Notes: a model not told the origin generated them from the sequence alone. A DNA stretch of 64,000 nucleotides from Cystobasidium ongulense (GCA_022835595.1 BQUP01000003.1:626629-690628); one strand, 5' to 3'. Shown: positions 1 to 14,297, counted from the stretch's first letter. Made by a program: numbers and translations.

Positions 1-1185
1 TCGCGATCAGGCTCGCACGGGTGAGTTGGGCTTCTCCGCAGTGTCAGCGCCAGGAAGATAATACTAAGGCATACAGAGCAACCATTATGAGATACTGATA
101 TCTGACTTGTATGCTTCCACAGGCTGGCAGTAGTGTCATTGTCGTTGGCCGAAATGAAGAACGCCTGGCTGAGGTGGTTGATCGATGCAAGCAGAGCGTG
201 CCTTCTGGATCCAGCAATGCTGTGAGCATTGGTATACTCATAAGCGTAGAGCTACTACTGACTCCCTGACGTGTTCATCACATCAAAGCACTTTGACTAC
301 ATCAGCGCAGACCTCAGGTAAGGATGTTCATGGGGTTGGGGACTGCAGCTGACGCTGTGGCGGAAAATAGAGGACTCTAGCTAACATCGCTCCTCTCCTT
401 CACCTGCTGTGACACAGTCTTATCTCAGGTATGAAGAGTGCCATCAAAGCAATAAAAGAAAAAACCGATGGTAGAGTAGATTATTTATTTGAAACACAAG
501 GAGGACCACCAATGGGAAACTATAATTTAACCAGTGATGGAATAGAATCACATTTTGCAACTCAAGTTCTAAGTCGTTTTGCATTAAATGATAGTTTAGC
601 TTCTGAAGGTATACTTAGAATTGCAAGTGTTAATATTGCTGCTCCTGGTGGTAGTGCTACTACTTTCGATTTGAGTGATATCGAAAGTAAATCTTCGAAA
701 GATAGTAATGCTATTAGCTTGTTACTAGCTAAAGCTAAGAATGAAGGTACCGTAACCGATGCTGCTACATTGGTGAGTGACATGATCAACTATCGCGTTA
801 TCTCAGAACAGACTCCTAACCTAATCTTGTAATTGCTTCACAGGCTATGCAAGCCAAGTATCCCAATATCCGTTTCTACCACGTCTTTCCAGGCATAGTA
901 ACTACAAAAGCAGCCGCGAACCAAGGTTTCCCATTCCCATTACCACAATTATATTCACTCTTCGGTCCAGTAATTGAGCGTACAATTGGTAATTCTGCAG
1001 AATCGTACGCTGAGATTCCAGTTTTACTAGCTGCTAATGAAAACAAGGAGAAATTGGAAAAGGTAGATAAAGAACAAGGCAGATTTTTAAGTAATACTCT
1101 TAAAAAAGTAAATGTTAGCCCTTGGGGACTTAAGAAGGAAAATCAAGAAGCAGCTTACGAGAAATTGAAGAGCTACCTTGCATAA
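1..1185 (+). CDS. Short-chain dehydrogenase/reductase-like protein, 5' end outside the window
   Basis: This is the 3' part of a fungal NAD(P)-binding SDR-like gene; the first exon and the glycine-rich nucleotide motif lie upstream of base 1. Predicted exons are 1-20, 123-221, 289-317, 418-772 and 844-1185, all joined in phase. The read-through includes AGSSVIVVGRNEERL (second Rossmann strand with an Arg typical of NADP preference), YISADLSLISGMKSAI, VDYLFETQGG where SDRs carry NNAG, and FYHVFPGIVTTKA where they carry the PG motif. I cannot find a Ser/Tyr-xxx-Lys catalytic set: the strand before the helix reads RIASVNIAAPGG, and the helix that should hold YxxxK has neither Tyr nor Lys in place. 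Some uncharacterised fungal SDR-like proteins share this loss, so substrate and activity cannot be named. The last two exons are AT-rich beside their neighbours. Confidence 0.8.
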
Positions 1186-1308
1186 ATTTAGGCAGTCTGC
1201 TATTCTAGTCTACCCGCTTTGTTCTCTTTTACAAGCTATTGCATTGGCATTCGCATGCCTTCACTATGTTCAACTATACAAAGCTTTACTATCGCTTGTA
1301 CCTTGAGT

Positions 1309-2394
1309 TTATTCGTTGACATTATAAGCAATGACTACGTCCCGACCAAAGCTCTTTGTAGCTAAAGGTTGCAGGCCATTTAAGTTGCCAGGGCTTCCAA
1401 GATTAACAGCCACGCCATCTTCTCCTACAAAAGTTGGAGCTATCGTAATGATCACTCTATCGATGTTATCGGTGCCATTTGCCGAACCGGAAGAGGACAA
1501 GACAGTTGAAATGACACGAGCGCCGCCTTCTATCATCAGACTATGTTTTCTATCGAGTTGAAATCCGTTGACTATTTCTTGCAGTGTCAAAACATGCCCG
1601 TCCTCTTTATATGGTAGGGCAGCAAGTCGTACATGAGTCAGATCAGGGAGCTACGACATGTGATAACGGAATCAATTTACCTGCATCACGTTCGGCTACG
1701 AAGATTCGACAGCCAACCTCTCTGAGATCTTTGCTGCGATGTTCGAAAGCGGCATCAACCTTTCCTGATTTTGCTAGAATAATAGGATAGTGCCCAATAC
1801 CAGCTTTTCCATTCTCAATGAGTTTGCAATTGATGGGTGTCCGGAGATTTGCATCTAAAATGCACGGTATTGGTTGTTGGTCCAATGGGAGTAGTTCAGG
1901 TAGTCGACCTACGAAGACAGAATTTCCGATGACCGATGATGGTGATGATGATATTCACGAATCATTTTAGTTATGTACTTTCAGAGAGGGCACGGAGGGA
2001 TTGCAACGGATACTCACAATTAAGCTGAGGGTCATCATTCAGAAGAGTACCGATTCCAACCATGATATGAGTGTGCATGGCTCGCAGTCTGTCAAATCGT
2101 AGTCTCAGCAAAGAGCCAGGAAAGACCGTCAAAGGTTTGTACAAGGACGTACCTATGCGTCATAACAGAACTTTCAGCCCCGCTAAGCTGTATTTGTTTA
2201 CCATTCTTCCCAGCTATTTTGGCATCGAATGATTGTGCATATGTTAGAGTCACGATTGCTTTACGCTTTTTGCCTGTAGAGGAGGCTACAAGCTTGTTTT
2301 GTTCATTGAATGCGAGGTTCGGATCTGAATAGACTTCATTCTTTAGAAAATTGTCGGCTTCTTGGACTTTGGACGTAGAAGCTGAATTTGACAT
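1309..2394 (-). CDS. RIB7: Riboflavin biosynthesis diaminohydroxyphosphoribosylamino-pyrimidine reductase
   Basis: Rib7 reduces the ribosyl side chain of the first pyrimidine intermediate of riboflavin synthesis, using NADPH, in the cytosol. Four predicted exons (2394-2153, 2088-2018, 1908-1681, 1604-1309) give 278 aa, close to the family length. Landmarks are VTLTYAQSFDAKIAG, the SGAESSVMTHRLRAMHTHIMVG strand-loop region, IGTLLNDDPQLNCRLPE and LMIEGGARVISTVL; these are the usual RibD-C/dihydrofolate-reductase-like signatures. Phase arithmetic closes at every joint. The third intron (1680-1605) is the weakest call: its acceptor TATAAAG is not pyrimidine-rich, and another joint could add some residues around position 181. 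The gene is divergent from glycerol kinase and convergent with the SDR gene. Confidence 0.88.
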
Positions 2395-3702
2395 GGCTGT
2401 TCTGATACGGGCTGGCAGGCGGATCCAGAGAAGTGAGATATCAGGGCTGTGGAATTGACTCTTGCCCCAGTATCAGTCATCTACCGTTTTATATTGCGGT
2501 TGTTCGCCGACAATAATGTCAGATTGGTAGGTAAGTGAACGCTACACAACCCGGCAACGGGCGTCGGGTGAGGATGATCGAGCTTGTTCGCATCACGTGA
2601 TCAAGTATTCCCATGCAAGGCCAAGGTTCTGCCGTTAGATACGGTACAAATTACAGCACCATACGCGACCGTCCAATATCCCTTACGAGGTTGTAGCTGT
2701 GGTTGGGATGTGGAAGAGTAGCTTCATTCAAGTAAGCCCGCCTTAGACCTCCGCTTGAAGGACAGCAATTTCTGGGAGGCCCCATAAGAAAGCCTTGGGC
2801 GCCAGTCGGAGTTTCCACAAAAAGTCGTCCATGCTGACCTTTGGTCGGAGCACGCGGGTGGTGGTGGATGAATTGGGTTGGCTGACCGGGAAAGCAAGCT
2901 GATTTCAACGGGGTTGACGGAGCGTGCTTTTATGAGGACGGAAGCTTCCAGGATGGCATATGTACGGTAGTCGGGGTAAACTACGGTAAGAGGTCGAGGT
3001 CGAAATGAGGCGCACCGGACCAAGCAAGCAACAAAGAAGGTTTACCCATTTACACGATGGGAGTGCCGAGGTGGAGCACCGAGGATGCTCCTCACCATGT
3101 GTTGTTCATGCGTCGGTCTGCGCCGTGGGGCTCTGCGCGAGTGTCCAGACACCTCTGAGTGGCGAACCGACAGTCGGGATAAATTCCAGTCGACTGCTGG
3201 TGCCGGCGTGTGGCTGGATTAGCCGGCGACAGGCGGATTAGCCGGGCAGGCGGGTAAACACCGCGGGGAGACTGAGGGGCAGCGGAGAGCGTGCAGCAGC
3301 GTCGAGAAGAAGTCGAGAAGATCCAGGCAGAATAAATACATTTAAATAAGCGTATCCATCTCTCTCCCTTCTCTCCTCTCTTCTCTCTCGTGCTCCCACT
3401 TTATTGCTGTTTTCCAGCCCGCCTCGTACTCTCAACCCACACCACCCGTCTTGACCTCTCTCGGCTCTTCGGTACGTCAGTCTGCTCGCCCGTGTCACCT
3501 CATGCACTACTCCCCCACACCTGCGCCCATGCCATCCCATCCCATCCTGTCCCATCCTACCTACCGCCTTGACAAAGCGAAAAACACGGCAGAATTATTG
3601 TATCCCGGCTAACTCGAACTCCGACACTTTTCTCTCTCTTCTGTTCCCTCCAATACCATCATCACAACCATCACCAAAACTACCTCCCACACCTCATCCA
3701 CC
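2395..3702. promoter_or_regulatory. Divergent intergenic region between RIB7 and glycerol kinase
   Basis: These 1.3 kb separate two divergent genes and hold no reading frame I can defend on either strand. The half nearest glycerol kinase is strongly pyrimidine-rich on the plus strand (about 3355-3470 and 3600-3700), as is common in fungal core promoters and 5' leaders. A short imperfect run of CCCAT units lies at about 3527-3560. No TATA box or named factor site is convincing. Confidence 0.5.
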
Positions 3703-5821
<2,119 letters not shown>

Positions 5822-6692
5822 GAATAAATGTATCTTTTCATTCATTTCATTCATTGTCTAGGTCTTTTTCTTCAAAACAAAACATAGTGCATATATCGTA
5901 TCTTGATCTTTCTTTATTGGAAAAAGTAGTGTCACTTTTTAGTCCTATTCAGACTTTTGGTCTATGTATTCCGAGGGAAAACAAAGGAAAAAACATTTCA
6001 AACATCAATTGTTAATTGTTGCTCACGTCAATATGTTTTAGACCTCGGATGTTGATCGGAGGTCTTCTTGCCGGCTAACCCTTCTTGTGAACTTTCTTGT
6101 CCTTATCTGTACTCAACTCGACTGTATGCACCGTCGCGCGCGGTCTATCATACATAAAGTAGAACGGTATGGAAACTTTCGAAGTATTCAAGGGCATATG
6201 ATACGGTCATCCGCCCATCCGCCAGCTCGTGGTGGAGGTTCGAAGGATTTCTTCTCGTATCTGCCGAAGTGCAAATTGTAATGTATTGCGAAGGCGAAGG
6301 CTGAAAGGGCTCCGCTCACTTTGGTGGCAGGCCAGAAATTTTCCTCCTGGTGTGGATGGTCTTCGCTCAAACCTCCCAATTTGAGAAATGGGTCCGGTCG
6401 AAGCGGTCCTTCCACTTCTGTCCAAACAGCAGCTAATATGCCATTAGTTAGCTCTTTTGGTTTGAGGCAGAGCTCATCTGCCAAGTCCATTATATGACCA
6501 ATAAGTCAAAGGAAACCTAATTTTGTGAGTTGATAACGACTAGAGAAAGGATGCATGGTACGGTAGGACAAGCGCTGTTATGGGTCCCTGGCACTTTACG
6601 GACCCACTTGCGTTCTAGGCAATCTTTTTGAGTGACCATTACCATGTACGTACATTGCATGACAGACCATCAAGTCTCTTTACACGCTCTCT
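5822..6692. other. Convergent intergenic region with 3' UTRs
   Basis: This region lies between the convergent stops of glycerol kinase and the mitochondrial ribosomal protein gene. The first 200 bases are AT-rich 3' UTR-like sequence. A possible small minus-strand gene at 6188-6490 is listed separately. Nothing else is supported. Confidence 0.4.
6188..6490 (-). CDS. Possible small hypothetical protein (weak)
   Basis: A minus-strand frame of 100 codons contains one hydrophobic stretch (SGALSAFAFAIHYNLHFGRY) followed by KKSFEPPPRAGGWADD. The layout would suit a small inner-membrane or respiratory accessory protein, but I do not recognise a family. In the same strand a good branch-point and acceptor pair (CTAACTAATGGCATATTAG) ends near 6435, so the true first exon may lie upstream and the frame shown may begin inside an intron. 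It could equally be chance reading of 3' UTR sequence. Confidence 0.25.
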   Translation of the reverse strand: MDLADELCLKPKELTNGILAAVWTEVEGPLRPDPFLKLGGLSEDHPHQEENFWPATKVSGALSAFAFAIHYNLHFGRYEKKSFEPPPRAGGWADDRIICP

Positions 6693-7815
6693 TTACAGTG
6701 TGCTTTGTGTACTCGCCGACTTAGTTCCCTCTTCCTCCATAAAGTTCATTGACGCCTGTTTCCTGCTCTCGTAAGCACTGTTTCCTGCTTCTGCTTTAGA
6801 TCCTTGTGTAGCTTCTAGAACGAGATCTTGTGCCTCACGAGCGGCGATCCTGCGTTCGTTCAGAATGTACTTGATGCGAGCCATTGACTTGCGGCACTGT
6901 ACGTGTGAACAGGGCCGGGGGCGCAACATCTGTCAGTAATAATCGATGATACCCACTGTAGATCATACTGACCTTAAGTAGCTGCTCCGAAACGTATGTG
7001 TATGACATGAGCTCCACTCCTTGCCGGCGAGCCTCGTCCTTTTGTGTGTGTAAGACGTTTCGTTCGATGAGAAGAAGGTACCACAACTTGTGGAGGTCAT
7101 CGAACGACTTGCGACGGAGCTCAGCGGCGTCCCACGACCGACCTAATAAACATCGATGCATCATTAGCAGCCACTCGTATCGAGCACTCAGGGTATACGA
7201 GCGAAGCTTACCACTTCGAGATGCCTCTCGATTCGGTCTGTCTATTGAGTTTGCCAATGAGTAGTATCCAGGAGGTGGTCTATCTTCTCCATTTGGGCCC
7301 TTTGTGAATTTGGCATTCTTTTCCATGTCTTCTGAATCGCGCTTTGTCTTTTCGTGGAAGAATGCCCAGAGTGGATGTCGCTTAGGCTGATTTGCTCTTA
7401 GCTCAGCAAGCTGTTTACTCTTCTCTTCAAACTCTCTGCTGGAGGTGGTGGATGCGACCTCATCCTGCAACCTCCACATCTTCTCGTAATCCGGCTGCTG
7501 TGCTTTCTCCTCGACTTCACGGTTGAGCTTTTGCGCGCCCGTACGGAACATAGCTGGGTTCAAAGGTGGGATACCATAGGTCGTGTCGTATCGTTTAGGG
7601 CGTCCTGAAGCTGCTGGCTTTGCATTTGTGCCAGGTGGTGTGTGCTTGGGTCCTTTCGGCGCCTCTACCTTCACCTTTGATTTTTTGCTGCTGCCGCTCG
7701 CAGTGGAGCTCGTCGAGAAAGAGTAGCTGCAGCTCGCTGCTAGGCTGGAGCAGGCCGATACAGTGGGTCTGCTGCTGCGTATCAGGTTCATTGAAGGTCC
7801 TGCAAGCGATGCCAT
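6693..7815 (-). CDS. MRPL4: Mitochondrial large-subunit ribosomal protein uL29m (MRP-L47 family)
   Basis: This is a structural protein of the mitochondrial 54S ribosomal subunit. Exons 7815-7212, 7142-6973 and 6896-6693 join to 325 aa. The N-terminus, [15 protein letters not shown] followed by a Ser/Thr/Ala-rich stretch without acidic residues, looks like a matrix-targeting presequence. The family core is [29 protein letters not shown], then TQKDEARR and, after the second intron, [22 protein letters not shown], all typical of MRP-L47/uL29m. The open frame continues upstream of the chosen Met, but only the 7815 start gives a clean presequence. The gene is divergent from the asparagine synthase gene. 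Confidence 0.9.
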
Positions 7816-8515
7816 TGTGTTGCAACGTCGATGTATCGTCGTGCAGACAAGCAGCAACAGGCGAGTCGAGCCCGATCTTTGTGCAAACTGGCTGCGGCAT
7901 TCCAAGCGGCAGCACAGCTGTGATGCATAGCTCTAAACGGCTGGCAGTCGTTCCTACTGCTTCAATAGCATGGCACACTGGCTCATGTAGGTTAGGCAAA
8001 GTACTGCCCTCATTATCCGGCAATGCAGTCTCACGGCGAAATGGATGTTCTCATGCTCGGACTATAACATGGCATTACGCTGCTGGCGTACGAGGACATA
8101 GATACCTCCTCTGAGCGAAAGCTTTCAGTCGGAACCAAGCTGGCAGGCTACCATGGTGTGATGATGCAGATCTCTGCCGATTATGACAGCTCAAGGTGAT
8201 CGTGCTCTTATCAGTCGAGCGCAACATCATCCAGGACCGTCGCTCGTTCCTCAAGGCTTCTCTCTTTCACTTTGACCGATTATTGTTTAGCTTCAATGTC
8301 TCGATAGCGTGCCTGTCAAGAACCTGCTTATACTGCCCGATATAGGCGACTTAGCTGAAGCGAGTAACGCCGAGCCATCCTTGAAGAAGAAGCCAAACGT
8401 CAAGGAGAAAGGTTGCGAGGCTGAACAACGCGGAGCAGTTGGACCACTTTACCTAAAGGTGCCCTTACCTCTCTTGTGGAAGTGGTAGTAAAAGCAGGCT
8501 GCAAGTCTCGCGAAC
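7816..8515. promoter_or_regulatory. Divergent promoter region between MRPL4 and the asparagine synthase gene
   Basis: These 700 bases separate two divergent starts. The plus-strand frame running through 7620-8114 is mostly antisense to MRPL4 and has no protein-like features. I see no convincing named regulatory site. Confidence 0.4.
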
Positions 8516-10999
8516 ATGTGCGGCTTCTCCGGTATCTTCTACATTGGCGGCAACGCTCCAAAAGAGCAGACCAAGAGGGAGCTGGAAGGGTCATTCGAGC
8601 TTCTAAAGCACAGGTACCTTGTATTCGGGAATGCACTATCCCATCCTTCTGAATTAAGGCTCCTTTGATTTGCAGGGGACCCGATTCAACTGGTACCTAT
8701 GTCCATCCATCTGGAAGTGTCGGTATGTACTTCTACCTCGAGTGCCACGCCGCCAGCTCGCTGACTAGTGTTCTCGTAGGTCTGGGACATGTGAGACTCT
8801 CCATCATCGACCTGGCAACTAGTCAGCAGCCTCTATCCGACGAAGAAGGGGATATCTGGGCAGTCGTAACAGGCGAATTCTACGACTTTGAGCGAGTGCG
8901 GGAAGAGCTGAAAACACAGGGTGCTAAGTTCAAGACGAACGGCGATTCTGAACTTCTTATTCAGCTGTAGACCGCTTTCTTCCTTGGGTTGCCCATAATC
9001 TTGGCTTGGCTGACTTGTGGTCTCTACAGCTACAAGCTCTATGGACTGAACGCCGTAAACAATCTCCGTGGGGAATTCGCTTTCATCCTTTGGGACAACA
9101 AGCAGAAACGACTGTTTGCTGGAAGGGATAGATTCGGTATCAAGCCTTTGTATTTTGTGCAAGTAGGGGAGAAGTTGCTTATCGCGAGTGAGATGAAAGC
9201 ATTCTTAGCTATGGGCTGGACACCCGAATGGGATGTGGAAAGCATTATGTCTTTCGGTCAGTACCATGATGATAGGACCGTTTTTCGTGGCGTGGAGAAG
9301 GTAAGACTAGCTTCAGTACAGAGCACGCGCAAATCTTTGTTGACGCGACTAACATGATCTGCTTCAGCTTCGACCTGGTCATTACATGATAGCTCGCAAG
9401 CATACCACACTCCACTTCCGTCCATACTGGGATCAGACCTACCCTGATGCCAGAGTTCCAGAAACCCGCACTATCGAGGAGATGGTTCAAGGTGTACGCG
9501 AGCGTCTCATAGAAGCTGTCCGGTTGCGTCTTCGATCAGATGTACCGTTGGGTATCTACCTGTCTGGTGGTATCGACTCTTCGTGTCTGGCTGGTATCGC
9601 CAACCATCTCTTGAAGAAAGAGAATCCAGATGCCAGAGTCACGGCTTTTACGCTCAGTTTCCCTGGTGAAGAAAGTAAATATGACGAAGGTCCCATCGCT
9701 CAGCGTACCGCAGAGTTCATCAAAGCCGATATGCGAGTCCTTCAGCCAACCGAAGAGGAACTCATAAATGCCTTCGAGGGGTGTATTTGGCATTCCGAAC
9801 TAGCGCTGTCTGATCTTGGAGGTGCCGCCAAGCATTTATTATCTGGTCTCGTACAGAAGGAAGGTTTCAGAGTCGTCTTGACAGGAGAGGGAGCGGATGA
9901 GATAGCAGCTGGATATCCCTTCTTCCTCCCTGATTATCTCCGTGCACCAGACCTGGCATCTGTCAATCTGCCTATCGACCTGCCAAGCAAGGAAGAGCGA
10001 GAAAAACTCACCAAGCAGTTGGAAACAAAGTCACTCGAGTCAGATATGGGGATGACCCCCATGTCATATGATGACGCAAAAACTGCAAGAGCTATGCTAG
10101 GTGGTATTTCGTTGCATCGAAATTTTGCAGTCGCTACTCCGCCTCAGGACATGTTTACGAAAGAAGCTAGAAATTCTTGCGGTACTATTGATGGTGCACT
10201 TGCCATTGCGGAGTATTTGAACGGCATAAGTCGACAGCATGCCATTGATGGCTCTTGGCATCCACTGCATGTCGCTTTGTATGCGGAGAACAAGACAACT
10301 CTGGCGAATAGTCTGCTCAACCAGCTGGGAGACAGGAACGAGATGGCCCATTCGATTGAGGGGAGGTTGCCATTCTTGGATTCCGAGTTGGTAGAATATG
10401 TCAACAGTCTTCCTCCGTAAGTCCTATCTGAGCCCGGTGTACATGATAATGCTCATCTCGCTATCTGTGCTCCTCCGGTTCCAGATCTGTGAAGCTTCGC
10501 CCCTTCAAACAGCAAGATGGTACTTGGAACTTTTCGGAAAAGTGGATTCTGCGGGAAGCTGTAAAGCCCTTCATTACGCAAGAACTAGTCCGTATCCATC
10601 CTTTTCCCATCCTGGTCTTGATTTCTGACTCTTCATTCGCATCCCCTGCAGTATGATAGGAAGAAAATGATGTTCACGGCTCCCATCAATCGCTCTCCTG
10701 CTAACGGCCACAGCAATGAAAGCGAGGCTAAGGAGACTGAAGAAAGCAACCTCCGTCCAGGTCCCATCATAAACATGCTTCAGAACCAATTGACACGCGA
10801 TAACATCGAGTCTCTTGGTTTCATCGAATATCCCGAAATCAAGAAGCAGTTTGATCTATATCTTTCTGGAGAATGGGAAGCTGGCTATGGAGGGTTGCCG
10901 AGATGTTTGAGGATATGCCTTCTTGTCTATTCGTTGCTTATCTTGAAACAGCGGTTTGGCGTGAAGAAGTGGCATCCTGATGCGGATGGTATGGCTTAA
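8516..10999 (+). CDS. Glutamine-dependent asparagine synthase (AsnB-type)
   Basis: A class II glutamine amidotransferase fused to a PP-loop ATP pyrophosphatase; such enzymes convert aspartate, glutamine and ATP to asparagine. The start is fixed by MCGFSGIFY, where Cys2 becomes the N-terminal nucleophile. The glutaminase part continues with RGPDSTG, LGHVRLSIIDL, NLRGEFAFILWD and RDRFGIKPLY. The synthetase part has the PP-loop LSGGIDSS, SFPGEESKYDE, VVLTGEGADEIAAGYPFF, and NEMAHSIEGRLPFLD. At least six introns split the gene (for example after codon 32 at 8613, and at 9300-9367). One donor (GTAGAC, after GDSELLIQL) is unusual. The sequence resembles the fungal AsnB-like paralogue more than the yeast Asn1 type, so the physiological acceptor is inferred from family only. 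Confidence 0.9.
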
Positions 11000-11108
11000 G
11001 GGCGACTGCTTTAGAATGCCCTGATCCATCTACCTTTGCGGATATCCAGAGTTGTTGCTATGCTCAGTCCTGATTTTCAGATCTTAGACACTCGTTGTAA
11101 ACGCCTTT

Positions 11109-12139
11109 ATCATAGATCTGAACCATCAATTGCATAGAACCCGTGTCATCAGATTTAGGTCGTACATACCAGCTTTATAGCATTGATGAGGGCTTACCTG
11201 GATTGAGGTCTAAGTCCAGCATGATATCCTCGTCTTCGTCCTCCATAACTTGAGGATAAGTGCGTCGTGGCATGGGAGCTGCAGCAGGAACAGGTTGCTG
11301 TCCGCCTGCTTGGGCTTCCTTGCCCTTCGCAAGTAGGTGACTCGGAGAAGGTGGACGGACTGCACACAGAATTGTAAGCTTCGTATTGCACGGAACCATC
11401 TGGCTGACTTACCGCCGGTCATGTCTGTCGTTTCGCCTATGTTGCTGACATCGGCAAAGGCAAGAATACCACGTCGCATAACCTCTTCGGTCGGATAAGG
11501 CAGTATCGAGCCTGGTGGAAGGCCACCTGGTCCAGTCGAAGGAGGAGGCTGATTTGATCCTAGTATTCCTGGCAGAACAGATCTGTGCTGTGGTGGAGCA
11601 GATGTGTAAGGAGCTAACAGTCGAGCGTATGATAAGATTGTTGATGGCTTCAGAGCGGCTGCAGGGAAGCCGTTCAGTATTCTTCCTTGTGGAATATAGA
11701 CCTTGTGGATCAGTATCACACCTTTACGAGCCTGTTCGATAGCTTCTTTGTCTTTCTTCCCTCTATCTACAATAGCCTTCAACACCTTTCTATCGATTTC
11801 CAGCTGATTGATCTCTCTCCGCCAGTCTATCTCATGCTGCAACAAGGCATCTTCAAGCTCTTCAATCCGCTTCTGATTTTGTGCATGCGTTTGAGCCTTG
11901 TGCAATAGCTCAGCCAGCTTTTCATCTATCGCTGATAGCTCGCTCAGAGATGACAGTGAAGTCGCATAGGGTAACCCAGCCACTCGACTGCCTGCTGTTG
12001 ACGATGATTGTTGCTGTTGGGCGCTGGGCCGTGAAAGGTCGTCGAATATGACCTGTGTGTGCCGACTGAATTGCTCGAGGCATTGCAGAAGTTCGACTGA
12101 GACCGGAAGGCTCGGTGGTGGTATGCTTGCAGAGGTCAT
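11109..12139 (-). CDS. MED4: Mediator complex subunit 4
   Basis: Med4 belongs to the middle module of the Mediator co-activator complex in the nucleus. Exons 12139-11413, 11359-11198 and an 8-nt last exon 11116-11109 give 298 aa. The middle is coiled coil (about residues 65-125, KIEELEDALL-like heptads), followed by the family block STILSYARLLAPYTSAPP and LPYPTEEVMRRGIL. Splicing to the 8-nt exon ends the protein in LDLDLNPDL, the usual Med4-like acidic tail; reading through the intron instead would end it in NPGKPSSML. The start at MTSASIPPPS was chosen because the upstream in-frame stretch has no Med4 character. It is divergent from MTC1 with 288 bp between starts. Confidence 0.9.
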
Positions 12140-12427
12140 TGATGGCAGGAAGAAGAGCCTCCCCAGACATACACCTTTTAAAGTCATGGTGGACAGTGGC
12201 GAATAATGCTGGACACACCGTCCAGGTGAACACTCGATACGATACAAGCACACTGACAGCGAAGATGTATACATCAACGCTATGATCAAGGCCTGTCTGC
12301 TCTCGCTGTTGATGCAATGCATTTCGCCTGCCGCCTGGTCACGTTCGCATATGGCCAGATCAACGACTAAAGACCATTACGTTGGTACACTGCTTCTTTC
12401 CTTCAAGACAACATCAAGATATCCCTA

Positions 12428-14297
12428 ATGTCGCGTCCTGGAACACCCTCAGCCAAGACGGGCGGTGTACGCTCTCACCGCGAAGACGTGCTGTCCTTCC
12501 TGGACAATCTCGACTCGTTCGAAGGCTCGAGCAAGGATGGAACATCGTCACCAGCTGCATCACTGTCGAAACCGGGTACAGCATCAGGCACCTCTGCAGC
12601 TAGCAAGCCATCAGCCTCGTCTACATCTGGCGTAGCTGCAGCACCGGGAGACAATGCAGATGACCCTCAGGCAGTGCTCGACTTCCTGGACGAGATCGTT
12701 GCGAATCGCGACAGACGTAGCGTGACGCCTGGCAATACTGCCTCGTCCGCTGCGAGCAGCAAGAAACCAGCTGGTACTACGGCAACCACATCCGCCATCA
12801 GCAGAAGTGGATCGCGGACCGCTCTTCGCGATGGCGAACCGCCGTCATCAACTAGGAGTGCACGCGACAAGGACAGTACCGTACCTCCCAGAAAGAGCGG
12901 TGATTCCGCAAGATCAACGAATATGACAGCTGCTTCGCATACAAGCACAGCTGGGCAGGCTGCCGAGAAGCTGCAGGAGGCACCAGTCCCTCAGAGCTCG
13001 TCTGCATCCGAATCAACTCAAGCTGGTGGATGGGGCTGGGGTAGCGTTTGGTCACAAGCGAGCAATGTCCTACAGCAAGCCAGGACCGTCGCAGAGGAGG
13101 TGGGTCGTTAGGATCTTTCAACAAACGTGTTATGGACTGACATGCGTCCCTACAGCAAGCGAAGAACTTACCGAAGAACCTCCCAGTATCCATTACTAGC
13201 TTACAGAACCAATTACCGGTCTCCCCTTCCGATGCTACGTCTCAGGCACAAGCAGGGATGAATGCAGCTAGTGCTCAAGCTCAGAAATGGCGAAGTGGTA
13301 TGATGAACATGCTATCGAATCAGCTCGATATCGACAAGCTTCGACGAGAAATTACAGAAACCGGCATGAAAGCTATGCAGGACATCATGGATGCCGTAGC
13401 TCCACCTATTGCGCAACATGAAGTCATTCAAGTGAATCTCAGCCATGACATGCAAGGCTACGAAGGAGTCGAGACGCTGGTCTACCGTGCTTTGGCAAAG
13501 GTAGGTGTGGCAGTAGTTTTAAGGTACCGGACGTTATAGCTAACAGCTGGGTCATACTGTAGGTCATGGAGCAAGTAGAAGGTGGCGATCTAGTGGTTAA
13601 CAAAGGCCATGTGGAGGACTCGCCATCTGGAGTACCAAAGCAAGCTGCTTCCAAACCAGAGACAGTTGGCGGGGGTGAAGAGGAGGATGACCGAAATTTG
13701 AATACCGTCGAAGGGTTCGTTGAGGGCTACAAGCTGGCCGAAGCCAATCTTGACGCGCTCATCAAGAAGCACTACAAGAAACCAGAGACGCCCTCAGCGT
13801 CTGAAGACATGTCTGAGAAGCCAACTCACGCCAGGAAAGAATCTGGTGTCACTATTCCTGTCACAATCTGCCCAGTCTATATGCGCATTCAACCTGTACT
13901 GGCGACTATGCCCTTCAGTGCACCTCAGCCGTCTACATCCTCAACTTCCGCACCTTTATCTCAGCTTCCCTCTTCAGAAGATCAGCACCTATTCTTTGTC
14001 ATGATCCTTAGAGATCCTACAAATGAGCTCGTCCACAAGACTCTGACTCAAAGTATGCCAAGCAAGTGGCTAGATATTCCCTTCGAGGAGAATGAGTGGG
14101 TCGAGGATATTATGGTCGATGTTATCAGGAGAGGGGTCGAGATCATCGGCGAAGAATATATCAAGGGTAGAATGCATGGTCGTCTGATTAAGAATGCCAA
14201 AGCAGAGACGGTGTTTGAAGAGACTGAAGAAACGGATGAGGAGAAGGAAGAAAGAGGAGAGAGAATGTCGGAAGCGCAAGCTGGCGTTTCTGCTTGA
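12428..14297 (+). CDS. MTC1: Maintenance of telomere capping protein 1-like (DUF5427)
   Basis: Exons 12428-13099, 13156-13500 and 13563-14297 join in phase to 583 aa. The N-terminus has the family motif HREDVLSFLDNLDSFEGSS and a second copy-like segment DPQAVLDFLDEIVANRD. A long Ser/Thr/Ala-rich disordered linker follows, then GGWGWGSVWSQASNVLQQARTVAEE. The C-terminal part (VTIPVTICPVYMRIQPVL, LFFVMILRDPTNELVHKTLTQ, KWLDIPFEENEWVEDIMVDV) is the conserved globular region of Mtc1. Yeast Mtc1 is linked genetically to telomere capping and found near early Golgi/ribosome fractions; its biochemical role is unclear, and I infer no more here. The last 20 residues are highly charged (Glu/Lys/Arg). Confidence 0.87.

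Noticed and set aside
2651-3241. Frames in the RIB7-glycerol kinase interval
   Set aside because: Arg/Pro-rich, mutually overlapping and without recognisable protein features.
7620-8114. 164-codon plus-strand frame antisense to MRPL4
   Set aside because: Explained by the base composition of the presequence and linker of MRPL4 on the other strand.
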